This document shows, one piece after another, positions 1 through 7,509 of a stretch of 18,382 nt of DNA. Below the pieces are notes generated by a model that searched no databases, was not told the origin of the DNA, and saw only the letters and a list, made by a program, of their open reading frames with translations. Source of the DNA: an uncultured Corynebacterium sp. (GTDB taxonomy: Bacteria; Actinomycetota; Actinomycetes; Mycobacteriales; Mycobacteriaceae); contig CALZCR010000005.1 in NCBI GenBank assembly GCA_945631445.1, forward strand, positions 1 through 18,382, in the 5' to 3' direction. The first letter of the stretch is position 1; the number at the start of each line of letters is the position of its first letter. The translations under genes were made by a program, and so were the position numbers.

Positions 1-3000
1 CCGCAGTACGCCGGCTCCGCACTCGAGGTGCTCAACGTCGAGCGCGACCGCTCGGTCGTCTTCGCCGAAGACGCCGTGGCCAAGCCGAGCGCAGACGTCG
101 ACGAGGGCGCCGAGGAGGCGGGCGAGGTCGACGTCCCCGCCGAGGTCACCGATCAGGCGGACGACCCCGCGCCGACCCCGGCGGCGGTGGCCTCCGCCCC
201 GGTCGGCGAGCGCCCCGCCGACCTCGAGTACGGCGCCGCCGACGCCTTAGAGCTGCTCGTCGCCGTGTGGACCAAGGTCCGCCCGGACCAGATCGGCGCC
301 GCCGACACCATCGAATCGTTGGTCGAAGGCGTCTCCTCCCGCCGCAACCAGGTCCTGCTGGATCTGGGCAACGAGTTCGGCACCGGCTCCATCGACGGCG
401 CCGCCGACGCCCCTTTCTCGGAGCTCTCGGCCACCATCGTCACCATGGCCCGTGGCTACGGCGCCTTCGGCCCCGTGCTCACCGAATCCGTCGCCGACTC
501 CCTGCGTCGGGTCACCGGCCCAACCGGCAAGAAACCCGGCCACATCGCCGAGCGCGTCACCGGGCACTGGCAGCTGGGCCAGGGCTGGGTCGACCACACT
601 ATCGCCGCCCTAGTCATGGGCACCCGCGACGGCGCCTCCCTGCGCGGCGGGGACCTGGCGACCCTGCAGCCGGCCGCCCCGGCCAGCGCCGCCGAGCTGG
701 ACACGCTCATCGACGCCGCCGTGCAGTCGGTGGCCACCACCCACGGAATGCAAGTCGCCCCACCGGCTGCCGGTGGCTCCGCCGGGGGAGTGGTCGACTC
801 CGCGGCCTTAGGCGAGTTCGCCGAGCAGGTCACCGGCGCCGACGGCGTCCTGGCCACCACCGCCCGCGACCTGCTCAAAGCGCTCGGCCTGGATCAGCCC
901 GCATCCGCCTCCTTCGACGCGGCCGACGACAACGCCGAGCTCTTCGACCTGGTCTCCCGCGAGCTGGGCTCCGACTGGCCGCGCCAGGTCGCCCCGCGCT
1001 TTAACGCCGACGAGGCGGTGCTGCTCGACGACCGCTGGGCTTCCGCCCGCGAGGACGTCACCCGCGCGGGCCTCGGCCAGATCGACCCGGTCGCACTCGA
1101 CGTCACCGGCGCGGGCGAGGAAGTCGCCCGCCAGGCCGAACACTTCGAGCTGGCCGAACTGGCCGCCCAGGCCCGCGACACCGCGGCCCTGGAGTTCGCC
1201 GAAGACATCGCCGTGGTCACCGGCGCCTCCCCGAACTCGATCGCCGCGGCGGTCGTCGGCGATCTGCTCGCCGGAGGCGCGACCGTCGTGGTCACCACCT
1301 CCAACCTGGGGCATCAACGCCTGGAGTTCTACAAGGAGCTCTACCGCACCCACGCCCGCGGCCGCGCCGCCCTGTGGATCGTCCCGGCGAATCTCAGCGC
1401 CTACACCGACCTCGATGCGCTGATCGCCTGGATCGGCCAGCAGCAGACCGTCACCGTCGGCGCGGAGGCCAAGGTGGTCAAACCCGCCATGGTGCCGAGC
1501 CTGCTGTTCCCGTTCGCGGCCCCGCGCGTGACCGGTTCGCTGGCCGACGCCGGCGGCGCCGCCGAAACCCAGATGCGCCTGCTGCTGTGGTCCGTCGAGC
1601 GTCTCATCGCCGGCCTGTCCGCCCTCGGCGCCGACACCCACCTCGGCCATCGCCTGCACGTCGTGTTGCCGGGCTCGCCCAACCGCGGCCGCTTCGGCGG
1701 CGACGGCGCCTACGGCGAAGCCAAGGCCGCCCTGGATGCGGTGGTCACCCGCTGGCACGCCGAACCCGTCTGGGGCGAGCGCACCAGCCTGGTGCACGCC
1801 CTGATCGGCTGGGTGCGCGGCACCGGGCTGATGGGCGGCAACGACCCGCTGGTCGAGGCCGTCGAAGCCAAGGGCGTGACCACCTATTCCACCGAGGAGA
1901 TCGCCGAACGTCTGATCAGCCAGGCCAGCGCCCAGGTGCGTTCCGAGGCCGCGTCCGCGCCGGTCACCGCGGACTTCACCGGCGGACTCGGCGAGGCGGA
2001 CATCAACCTCGCCGAGCTGGCAGCCAACCGGCCGCAGACGGATGACGGCCAAGCCGCGGACGCCGAGCGTAAGCTGCCGGCCCTGCCGAGCCCGTACCGC
2101 CGCATCGAGTGGACGGACGCGGACTTCGGCAAGGTCGAGCAGAGACTCGAGGACATGGTCGTCATCGTCGGCGGCGGGGAACTCGGCCCCTACGGCACCT
2201 CCCGCACGCGTTTCGACGCCGAACTCACCGGCGACCTCACCGCCGCCGGCGTCACCGAACTGGCCTGGAACATGGGCCTGATCTCGGCGGCGGACGACGG
2301 CACCTTCCTCGACGTCGACGGCGCCGACATCGCCGAAGAAGAGATCTACGAGCGCTACCACGACGAGGTGCTGGCCGGCGTCGGCATCCGCCGCTACGAC
2401 GACGCGGTCGGCCTCGTCGACAACCTCGCGCCCGAGCTGACCACCGTCTACCTCGAGCACGACCTGACCTTCCAGGTCTCCGACGCCGCCACCGCCCGCA
2501 GCTTCATCGATTCGGACCCCGAGCACACCACCGCGGTCGCCGCCGACGACGGCGAGTGGAGTATCACCCGCACCGCCGGCGCCCCGGTCTCCGTGCCGCG
2601 GCGCATGGCGATGTCGCGCTTTGTCGGCGGGCAGGTGCCCGCCGGCTTCGACCCGTCGGTCTACGGCGTCCCGGCCGACATGCTCGAGAGCATCGACCGG
2701 GTCGCGGTGTGGAACCTCGTCTGCACCGTCGAGGCGTTCCTCTCCGCCGGCTTCACGCCCGCGGAGCTGCTCTCGGCCGTGCACCCGGCGCGCGTGTCCT
2801 CCACGATGGGCACGGGCATGGGCGGCACCGGGTCGATCCGTGGCATGTACGTCGACCGTCTGCTCAACGAGCCGCGCGCCAACGACATCTTGCAGGAGGC
2901 GCTGCCGAACGTGGTGGCCGCGCACGTCATGCAGTCCTATGTGGGCGGTTACGGCCAGATGATCCACCCGGTCGCGGCGTGCGCCACCGCGGCGGTCTCC

Positions 3001-4047
3001 GTGGAGGAGGGCGTGGACAAGATCCGGCTGGGCAAGGCCGACGCGGTGGTGGCCGGCGGCATCGACGACCTGTCCGTCGAGGGCATCGAGGGCTTCGGCA
3101 ACATGAACGCCACCGCTGATTCCGCCGAGATGGAGGCCAAGGGCATCGAGCACCGCTACTTCTCGCGGGCGAACGATCGCCGCCGCGGCGGTTTCGTCGA
3201 GGCCGAGGGCGGCGGCACGCTGTTGCTGCTGCGCGGGTCGTTGGCCTATGAGCTGGGGCTGCCGGTGTTGGGAGTGGTCGGTTTCGCGGAGTCCTTCGCG
3301 GACGGCGCGCACACCTCCATCCCGGCGCCGGGTCTGGGTGCGCTGTCCGCGGCCCGCGGCGGCATGGATTCGCGCCTGGCGCGGGCGCTGGCGGAGTTGG
3401 ACGTCACCCCGGACGACGTGTCGATCGTGTCCAAGCACGACACCTCGACCAACGCCAACGACCCGAACGAGTCGGATCTGCATCACCGCATCGCGGCGGC
3501 CACCGGCCGTGACGCCGGCAAGCCGTTGTACGTGATTTCGCAGAAGTCGCTGACCGGCCACTCCAAGGGCGGTGCGGCGGCGTTCCAGGCGGTCGGCCTG
3601 ACGCAGGTGCTGCGCTCCGGTCTGGTGCCGGCGAACCGCTCGCTGGACTGCGTCGACCCGGCGCTGCGTGAGCACGGCGAGATGGTCTGGCTGCGCAAAC
3701 CGCTGGATCTGCGTTCGGCGGCGCCGAAGGCCGGTGTGCTCACCTCCCTCGGGTTCGGCCACGTCTCTGCGCTGGTGGCGATCGTGCACCCGGGCGCCTT
3801 CTTGGCCGCGGTGCGCGCCGAGCACGGTGAGCGGGCCGCCCGTGATTGGCAGGCTTCCGCCGAGCGGCGGGAGAAGGCCGGACTGCGTCGGGTGTCCCGC
3901 GCGATCCTGGGCCGGGAGGCGCTGTATGAGCGTCCGGTGGAGCGAAACCTCGGCGGTGGCGGCGCCGCGGCCAAGGAGCGGGAGGCCGCGGTGCTGCTCG
4001 ATGAGCGCGCCCGGCTGGTGGACGGTGTGCTGCAGCCGGAGGAGTGA
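1..4047 (+). CDS. fas: Type I fatty-acid synthase, C-terminal part (ACP-KR-KS), 5' partial
   Basis: This is the C-terminal 1,348 residues of a bacterial FAS-I, the cytosolic multienzyme that makes fatty acids for membranes and mycolic acids. The frame is open from base 1, so the gene starts outside the window; the GTG at 28 is internal. Domains seen: ACP at about residues 70-235, with the phosphopantetheine serine at Ser112 (context EGVSSRRNQVLLDLG, which aligns with the fungal Fas ACP); ketoreductase at about 395-650, with VTGAS at 406-410 and Tyr571/Lys575; ketosynthase at about 870-1290, with Cys994 in HPVAACATA, His1146 in SKHDTSTNANDPNE and His1187 in SLTGHSKGG. There is no C-terminal phosphopantetheinyl transferase as in fungal alpha chains; acpS downstream fills that role. 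The position beside acpS and fasR corresponds to fasB of C. glutamicum, but whether a second fas exists cannot be seen. Confidence 0.96.
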   Translation, partial: PQYAGSALEVLNVERDRSVVFAEDAVAKPSADVDEGAEEAGEVDVPAEVTDQADDPAPTPAAVASAPVGERPADLEYGAADALELLVAVWTKVRPDQIGAADTIESLVEGVSSRRNQVLLDLGNEFGTGSIDGAADAPFSELSATIVTMARGYGAFGPVLTESVADSLRRVTGPTGKKPGHIAERVTGHWQLGQGWVDHTIAALVMGTRDGASLRGGDLATLQPAAPASAAELDTLIDAAVQSVATTHGMQVAPPAAGGSAGGVVDSAALGEFAEQVTGADGVLATTARDLLKALGLDQPASASFDAADDNAELFDLVSRELGSDWPRQVAPRFNADEAVLLDDRWASAREDVTRAGLGQIDPVALDVTGAGEEVARQAEHFELAELAAQARDTAALEFAEDIAVVTGASPNSIAAAVVGDLLAGGATVVVTTSNLGHQRLEFYKELYRTHARGRAALWIVPANLSAYTDLDALIAWIGQQQTVTVGAEAKVVKPAMVPSLLFPFAAPRVTGSLADAGGAAETQMRLLLWSVERLIAGLSALGADTHLGHRLHVVLPGSPNRGRFGGDGAYGEAKAALDAVVTRWHAEPVWGERTSLVHALIGWVRGTGLMGGNDPLVEAVEAKGVTTYSTEEIAERLISQASAQVRSEAASAPVTADFTGGLGEADINLAELAANRPQTDDGQAADAERKLPALPSPYRRIEWTDADFGKVEQRLEDMVVIVGGGELGPYGTSRTRFDAELTGDLTAAGVTELAWNMGLISAADDGTFLDVDGADIAEEEIYERYHDEVLAGVGIRRYDDAVGLVDNLAPELTTVYLEHDLTFQVSDAATARSFIDSDPEHTTAVAADDGEWSITRTAGAPVSVPRRMAMSRFVGGQVPAGFDPSVYGVPADMLESIDRVAVWNLVCTVEAFLSAGFTPAELLSAVHPARVSSTMGTGMGGTGSIRGMYVDRLLNEPRANDILQEALPNVVAAHVMQSYVGGYGQMIHPVAACATAAVSVEEGVDKIRLGKADAVVAGGIDDLSVEGIEGFGNMNATADSAEMEAKGIEHRYFSRANDRRRGGFVEAEGGGTLLLLRGSLAYELGLPVLGVVGFAESFADGAHTSIPAPGLGALSAARGGMDSRLARALAELDVTPDDVSIVSKHDTSTNANDPNESDLHHRIAAATGRDAGKPLYVISQKSLTGHSKGGAAAFQAVGLTQVLRSGLVPANRSLDCVDPALREHGEMVWLRKPLDLRSAAPKAGVLTSLGFGHVSALVAIVHPGAFLAAVRAEHGERAARDWQASAERREKAGLRRVSRAILGREALYERPVERNLGGGGAAAKEREAAVLLDERARLVDGVLQPEE

Positions 4048-4062
4048 TTCGGCTGATGTGCT

Positions 4063-4108
4063 GCACAGATGGGGCGGACTGAGGGCCGTTGTTCCGCCCC
4101 TGCTGTGC
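4063..4108 (+). terminator. Stem-loop after fas
   Basis: The inverted repeat lies 15 bases after the fas stop. The inner arms GGGGCGGA (4071-4078) and TCCGCCCC (4093-4100) pair perfectly, and after a 2x2 mismatch the outer arms GCACAG (4063-4068) and CTGTGC (4103-4108) continue the stem. There is no T run after it, so it may be a non-canonical terminator or only a stabilising 3' structure of the fas mRNA. Confidence 0.4.
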
Positions 4109-4200
4109 GCCGACAGAAAGCAATGTCGCTGAGGGCTGGCGCTAAGAATAGATCTGTGGCATAGTGGTTCTTGGTCGCGGTTTCTGTGCGCAGTGTCTAG

Positions 4201-4240
4201 GCGCTCGCAGGAGATATACGACGCGAGCGCTCGGTTTTCT
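4201..4240 (+). terminator. Terminator-like hairpin in the csp upstream region
   Basis: GCGCTCGC (4201-4208) and GCGAGCGC (4223-4230) form a perfect 8-bp stem with a 14-base loop, followed by TCGGTTTTCTT. It is either an intrinsic terminator for transcripts coming from fas or an attenuator within the csp leader, depending on where the csp promoter lies. Confidence 0.45.
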
Positions 4241-4355
4241 TCACCCACGCAGTAACTGCAGAGGTTGATGGTCGCCGAGAGTTTCAAACGACCCGGGTAT
4301 CAGTGAATCATGCTGATGCACGTAGCAACGCCTCATCAGGAATTAGGTAATACAT

Positions 4356-4559
4356 ATGGCACAGGGAACTGTGAAGTGGTTCAACGGCGAAAAGGGCTTC
4401 GGCTTCATCGAGCCTTCCGACGGATCCGCTGACGTCTTCGTCCACTACTCCGAGATCCAGGGCAGCGGCTTCCGCAACCTGGACGAGGGCCAGCAGGTTG
4501 AGTTCGAGGTCGGCGAGGGCGCCAAGGGCCCACAGGCCCAGCAGGTTCGCCCGCTGTAA
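4356..4559 (+). CDS. cspA: Cold-shock domain protein (CspA family)
   Basis: This is a 67-residue single-domain cold-shock protein, a cytosolic RNA/ssDNA chaperone that melts mRNA structure. It begins [23 protein letters not shown]1 is KGFGFI at residues 13-18 and RNP2 is VFVH at 27-30. The full length matches the family, and the acidic, Gly-rich C-terminus is typical of actinobacterial Csps. The ATG is preceded by AGGA and AGGT at 14 and 8 bases. The gene is monocistronic, with a long leader and a strong terminator right after it, and it separates fas from acpS. Which csp paralogue it is cannot be settled without the rest of the genome. Confidence 0.95.
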   Translation: MAQGTVKWFNGEKGFGFIEPSDGSADVFVHYSEIQGSGFRNLDEGQQVEFEVGEGAKGPQAQQVRPL

Positions 4560-4582
4560 GCTCACCGCTTGCTAACAGAATG

Positions 4583-4612
4583 ACCGCCGCACCTTCGGGT
4601 GCGGCGGTTTTC
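4583..4612 (+). terminator. Intrinsic terminator of cspA
   Basis: An 11-bp perfect stem (4583-4593 with 4598-4608) is closed by a TTCG tetraloop and followed by TTTTCTC. It is a textbook rho-independent terminator, 23 bases after the csp stop. Confidence 0.9.
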
Positions 4613-4702
4613 TCGTTCTCAGGCCAGGGATTTCTCCCCCAGGGACATAAGTACAAGGGATTCGGCGAGACGAGCGTCTCCTGGCTCTGGTTCATCTCGA
4701 TC

Positions 4703-4739
4703 GTGCCCGGCCCCGGGCACGGGACAACCGTGCCAGAAT
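4703..4739 (+). promoter_or_regulatory. Candidate acpS promoter with palindrome
   Basis: A -10-like CAGAAT (4734-4739) ends 8 bases before the acpS ATG, which would give a leaderless or nearly leaderless mRNA. The region where a -35 box would sit is covered by the palindrome GTGCCCGG-cc-CCGGGCAC (4703-4720). A second palindrome, GAGACG-ag-CGTCTC, lies at 4667-4680. Either could bind a regulator; no known operator was matched. Confidence 0.35.
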
Positions 4740-4747
4740 AGGCAACC

Positions 4748-5140
4748 ATGATCGGCATCGACATCGTCCACGTCCCCGCGTTCGCCGGACAACTGGCCAC
4801 CCCGGGCAGCACCTTCCAGAACGTCTTCACCGCCCTAGAGCTGCGCGTCGCCAGCACCAAACCAGACCGGGCGGCGCACCTGGCCGGCCGCTGGGCGGCG
4901 AAGGAGTCGTTCATCAAGGCATGGTCGCAGTCGATCTACGGACGCCCGCCGCTGATCGGCATGGACTCGGTGGACTTCTCCGAAATTGAGGTCCGCCCTG
5001 ACCGGTGGGGGCGGGTGGCGCTGTTTCTCAGCGGGGTCGTCGCCCAGCAGGCGGGCGACCCGCAGACGCACCTGAACATCTCCCACGACGGGGACTACGC
5101 CGTCGCGGTGTGTCAGTTCGTGGCGACCGCGAACAAGTAG
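4748..5140 (+). CDS. acpS: Holo-[acyl-carrier-protein] synthase AcpS
   Basis: The 130-residue protein transfers 4'-phosphopantetheine from CoA to the ACP serine; its natural partner here is the Fas ACP encoded just upstream. The N-terminus has the family motif GIDIVHV with metal-binding Asp5; the second motif, GRWAAKESFIKAW (residues 48-59), has Glu53 and the following lysine; the C-terminal ISHDGDYAVAV (111-121) is also typical. The length is normal for stand-alone AcpS. It has no obvious Shine-Dalgarno sequence and a -10-like box close to the ATG. The last 28 bp overlap the end of fasR on the opposite strand. In mycobacteria fas and acpS are commonly adjacent; here cspA and its terminator separate them. 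Confidence 0.95.
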   Translation: MIGIDIVHVPAFAGQLATPGSTFQNVFTALELRVASTKPDRAAHLAGRWAAKESFIKAWSQSIYGRPPLIGMDSVDFSEIEVRPDRWGRVALFLSGVVAQQAGDPQTHLNISHDGDYAVAVCQFVATANK

Positions 5141-5745
5141 GCCACCAACATGCGCTTGACCTCGTTGACCACGGAGTTGAAATACTCTTCGCCGCGCTCG
5201 TGCAGATCGCGCACGGCGTAGTTGAGCATCGACGACACCGTGTGCACCAAAAACCCGGCCAGGCGGCGCCGGTCGGCGTAGGCGGCGGTGCGGTTGAGCG
5301 GGCGCAGGATGTCGGCGATGATCTCGATGACCTCGCGTTCGGTGTGCGCGCCGGTGTGCCGGGTGGACGGGGTCGACTGCATGGCGTGCCAGACGGCGCG
5401 CCGGGAGGGATCCTCGCGCCACATCTTGGCCAGGTGGTCGATGAACTCGGAGAGGATCTCCGGCCACTGCAGGGCGGGCACCTGGCGGGAGAAGCGGTGC
5501 AGCTCGTTGACCGCCTGCGCGGTGTCGACCCGGTCCAGTTCACAGATCAGCGAGTATTTGTTCGCGAAGAACTGGTAGATCGTGCCGATGGGCACCTCGG
5601 CGCGCTTGGCCACTTCGTCGAAGGTGAAGGACTCGAACCCGACGTCGACGAGCACGCTTCTCGACGCCTGGAGGATCCGGTCGAAGCGCTCCCGGCTGCG
5701 GGCCTGCGCGGGCCGGCGCCGCGGAAGGAGCAGTTCGTCGTCCAT
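5113..5745 (-). CDS. fasR: TetR-family transcriptional regulator, FasR-like
   Basis: The 210-residue TetR regulator has its helix-turn-helix at about residues 40-62 (SFTFDEVAKRAEVPIGTIYQFF) and a divergent ligand-binding C-terminal domain of about 140 residues. In corynebacteria and mycobacteria the TetR protein encoded beside acpS is FasR, which controls fas and acyl-CoA carboxylase genes in response to acyl-CoA; the assignment here rests on the fold plus this position. ATG at 5745 starts 5 bases after the bcp stop, so it is probably co-transcribed and translationally coupled with bcp. Its stop lies inside the acpS coding region, a 28-bp convergent overlap that could allow antisense interference with acpS. 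Confidence 0.88.
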   Translation of the reverse strand: MDDELLLPRRRPAQARSRERFDRILQASRSVLVDVGFESFTFDEVAKRAEVPIGTIYQFFANKYSLICELDRVDTAQAVNELHRFSRQVPALQWPEILSEFIDHLAKMWREDPSRRAVWHAMQSTPSTRHTGAHTEREVIEIIADILRPLNRTAAYADRRRLAGFLVHTVSSMLNYAVRDLHERGEEYFNSVVNEVKRMLVAYLFAVATN

Positions 5746-5750
5746 GCCGA

Positions 5751-6224
5751 TTACGCCGCGATGTCCCTCAGGATGCGGGCGACGTGGCCGGTGGCCTTGA
5801 CGTTGTACTTGGCTAGGGCGACCTTGCCCTCTTCGTCGATCAGCAGGGTGGAGCGGATGACGCCTTGCACGACCCTGCCGTAGTTCTTCTTCTCGCCGAA
5901 GGCGCCCCAGGCGGTCATGACGGACTTGTCCTCGTCGGAGAGCAGGGGGAAGTTGAGGTCCTGGTCGGCCTTGAACTTGGCCAGCTTGTCCACCGGATCC
6001 GGGGAAATGCCGAGGACGTCGATGCCCAGATCACCCAGGGCGGCGAGGTTGTCGCGGAAATCGCAGGCTTGGGTGGTGCAGCCGGGGGTGGCAGCCTTGG
6101 GGTAGAAATACACGAGCACCTTGCGGCCCGCGTAGTCGGACAAGGAGACGGTGTTTCCGGCGTCGTCCGTGAGCGAGAAGGCGGGGGCGGTGTCACCGAC
6201 GGTCAGGCGTGCTGCTTCATTCAT
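5751..6224 (-). CDS. bcp: Thioredoxin-dependent peroxiredoxin (Bcp/PrxQ type)
   Basis: This 157-residue cytosolic thiol peroxidase reduces H2O2 and organic or lipid hydroperoxides with electrons from thioredoxin. The active-site motif YPKAATPGCTTQACDFRD contains the peroxidatic Cys49 and, five residues on, the resolving Cys54, the atypical 2-Cys PrxQ pattern. The start chosen is the ATG at 6224 (MNEAARL) because AAGGTGG sits 5 bases before it; the GTG at 6233 overlaps that Shine-Dalgarno sequence and is less likely. It is first in a unit with fasR (5-bp gap) and diverges from the DUF3618 gene. A TAAGGT -10-like box overlaps the ribosome-binding site. Confidence 0.94.
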   Translation of the reverse strand: MNEAARLTVGDTAPAFSLTDDAGNTVSLSDYAGRKVLVYFYPKAATPGCTTQACDFRDNLAALGDLGIDVLGISPDPVDKLAKFKADQDLNFPLLSDEDKSVMTAWGAFGEKKNYGRVVQGVIRSTLLIDEEGKVALAKYNVKATGHVARILRDIAA

Positions 6225-6249
6225 GCCGTCCACCTTAGCCTGTCAGCCG

Positions 6250-6282
6250 TTGCCGTCATGTGGGGGCGTGAACGATTACACT
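6250..6282 (+). promoter_or_regulatory. Candidate promoter of the DUF3618 gene
   Basis: A good corynebacterial -10 box, TACACT (6277-6282, preceded by GAT), lies 47 bases before the GTG start. The best -35 match upstream is TTGCCG at 6250-6255, but its 21-base spacer is too long, so only the -10 is well supported. Confidence 0.4.
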
Positions 6283-6329
6283 GGCTGTGAGCTTCAGACG
6301 AAAAGACGATTCACTAGGGAGAATAATCC

Positions 6330-6611
6330 GTGGCACGCAACATTGACGAGATTCAGCGCGACATCGCCCGCAGCCGTTCGCAGCTGGCCAACACCTTGGA
6401 CGAGCTGGCCAACCGCACCAAGCCCGCCAACCTGGCGGAGGACGCCAAGCAGGGCGTGGTCAGCAAGCTGCAGGACCCGACGGTCCAAAAGGTGCTCGCC
6501 GGCATCGGCGTCGCCGTCGCCGGCGTCATCGCCTTGAGCGTGGCCCGCGGCCGCAAGCGCAAGAACGACATCAAGGAAATCCAGAAGATGCTCGCGGAGC
6601 GCTCCTTCTAG
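6330..6611 (+). CDS. DUF3618 family small membrane protein
   Basis: The 93-residue protein has an N-terminal amphipathic, charged part (ARNIDEIQRDIARSRSQLANTLDELANRTKP), which is the DUF3618 signature, one hydrophobic helix at about residues 56-73 (VLAGIGVAVAGVIALSVA) and a basic stop-transfer tail (RGRKRKND). It is probably a single-span membrane protein; its function is unknown. The start is GTG at 6330, with AGGGAG 9 bases upstream. It is divergent from bcp and convergent with pncA, whose stop is only 6 bp away with no visible terminator between them. Confidence 0.88.
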   Translation: MARNIDEIQRDIARSRSQLANTLDELANRTKPANLAEDAKQGVVSKLQDPTVQKVLAGIGVAVAGVIALSVARGRKRKNDIKEIQKMLAERSF

Positions 6612-6617
6612 CGCGGC

Positions 6618-7178
6618 CTACACTAGCTCGGCGCCGGCTTTCTCCATCTCCTCGAAGGCTTTGTCGCCGCGGGCGTTGTCCACGGCGGCGCACATGCCGG
6701 TGAGGATGCGCACCGTGAAGCCTTCCTGCAGGGCGTCCAGGGCGGTTGCGCGGACGCAGTGGTCGGTGGCGATGCCCACCACGTCCAGGGACTCGACGTC
6801 GCGTTCGCGCAGCCACGCGGCCAGGCCCGTGCCGTCGGCCTTGCCCTCGAAACCGGAATAGGCGGCCTCGTATTCGCCCTTCCGGAAGTAGGCGTCGATG
6901 GGGGAATCCTGCAATGCCTCGTGCATCTGCGCTCCTTCGGTCTCGGCGACGCAGTGGCGCGGCCAGGAGTCCACGAAATCGGGGTTCTCGGAGAAGTGGG
7001 AGCCCGGATCGATGTGCCAGTCCTGGGTGGCCACGACGTGGGCGTAGGCGTTGACCTTGGCCAGGTCACCTTCCAGGTAGTGGCCGATGGCGGCGGCGAC
7101 CTCGTTGCCGCGGGCGGTGCCCAGGCTGCCGCCGGGGCAGAAGTCGTTTTGAACGTCGACGATGATGAGTGCACGCAT
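6618..7178 (-). CDS. pncA: Nicotinamidase/pyrazinamidase PncA
   Basis: The 186-residue enzyme hydrolyses nicotinamide to nicotinate and ammonia for NAD salvage, and also activates pyrazinamide. The catalytic triad is Asp8 (VDVQNDF), Lys100 (FRKGEYE) and Cys141 (GIATDHCVRATA). The metal ligands Asp53, His55, His61 and His75 (TQDWHIDPGSHF...WPRHC) fit the mycobacterial enzyme with an offset of four. The start at 7178 (MRALIIVDVQ) is chosen by family alignment; an in-frame ATG at 7193 would add MVPIF but has its AAGG directly against the start. It follows the mop gene on the same strand with a 66-bp gap and may have its own promoter. Confidence 0.94.
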   Translation of the reverse strand: MRALIIVDVQNDFCPGGSLGTARGNEVAAAIGHYLEGDLAKVNAYAHVVATQDWHIDPGSHFSENPDFVDSWPRHCVAETEGAQMHEALQDSPIDAYFRKGEYEAAYSGFEGKADGTGLAAWLRERDVESLDVVGIATDHCVRATALDALQEGFTVRILTGMCAAVDNARGDKAFEEMEKAGAELV

Positions 7179-7213
7179 GAAAATCGGGACCATCCTTCAA
7201 TCCGGGGACTATG

Positions 7214-7231
7214 GGGATGATCCCGATGGTA
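7214..7231 (-). promoter_or_regulatory. Candidate pncA promoter and palindrome
   Basis: On the minus strand TACCAT (7231-7226) could be a -10 box, with the palindrome GGGAT-g-ATCCC (7214-7224) at the expected transcription start. This would be a plausible operator position, but no -35 box is clear and no regulator is identified. Confidence 0.3.
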
Positions 7232-7244
7232 GTGCGCCGGCCGG

Positions 7245-7454
7245 TTAGTGGGAGCCGACCATGACGTCGGTGGACTTGATCACGGCCACGGCGTCCTCGC
7301 CTTCGACGAGGTCTAAGTCCTCGATGGCGGAATTGGTGATGTCGGCGGTGATGATCACGTTTTTGGCCACCTCGATCTTCACGATGCCGGTGACGAGGCC
7401 TTTTTCAATCGAGACGATGCGGCCGGTGAACTGGTTGCGGGCGGAGAGCCTCAT
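7245..7454 (-). CDS. mop: Mop/TOBE-domain molybdate-binding protein (molbindin)
   Basis: The 69-residue protein is a single Mop (TOBE-like) domain: MRLSARNQFTGRIVSIEKG at the start, then VTGIVKIEV and ITADITNSAIEDLDL. Such molbindins assemble into oligomers that bind molybdate or tungstate for storage or for handing over to cofactor synthesis. The length equals that of stand-alone molbindins. ATG at 7454 has AAGGAC ending about 7 bases upstream. It lies 55 bp after gntK and has its own -10-like TAGAAT box in that gap. No other molybdenum genes are in the window. Confidence 0.9.
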   Translation of the reverse strand: MRLSARNQFTGRIVSIEKGLVTGIVKIEVAKNVIITADITNSAIEDLDLVEGEDAVAVIKSTDVMVGSH

Positions 7455-7495
7455 TATCAGGTCCTTATTGATCGCTCATGCAGATGTCCTCGCCG

Positions 7496-7501
7496 ATTCT
7501 A
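7496..7501 (-). promoter_or_regulatory. Candidate -10 box of the mop gene
   Basis: TAGAAT (minus strand 7501-7496), 41 bases before the mop ATG, is close to the corynebacterial -10 consensus. No -35 match is obvious, which is common in this group. Confidence 0.4.
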
Positions 7502-7509
7502 ACGACGTT

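Larger units (their letters stand above)
4048..4355 (+). promoter_or_regulatory. Long intergenic region and probable 5' leader of the cold-shock gene
   Basis: These 308 bases between fas and the csp gene hold no convincing gene. They are less GC-rich than the flanks. Besides the fas stem-loop at 4063-4108 and the terminator-like hairpin at 4201-4240, there is an arm pair CTGATG (4313-4318) / CATCAG (4334-4339) directly before the csp ribosome-binding region (AGGA at 4339, AGGT near 4345). Possible -10 boxes occur around 4140-4172 (for example CATAGT), but no clear -35 goes with them. Long structured leaders are common for csp mRNAs, so temperature-dependent folding is a reasonable inference. 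Confidence 0.4.

Noticed and set aside
808..4287. Minus-strand open frame of 1,159 codons opposite fas
   Set aside because: It is rich in Arg/Gly/Val/His with no family motifs and lies opposite a clear Fas with active-site residues. It is a GC-skewed antisense shadow.
6225..6233. GTG start for bcp at 6233
   Set aside because: It overlaps the AAGGTGG ribosome-binding site that serves ATG 6224.
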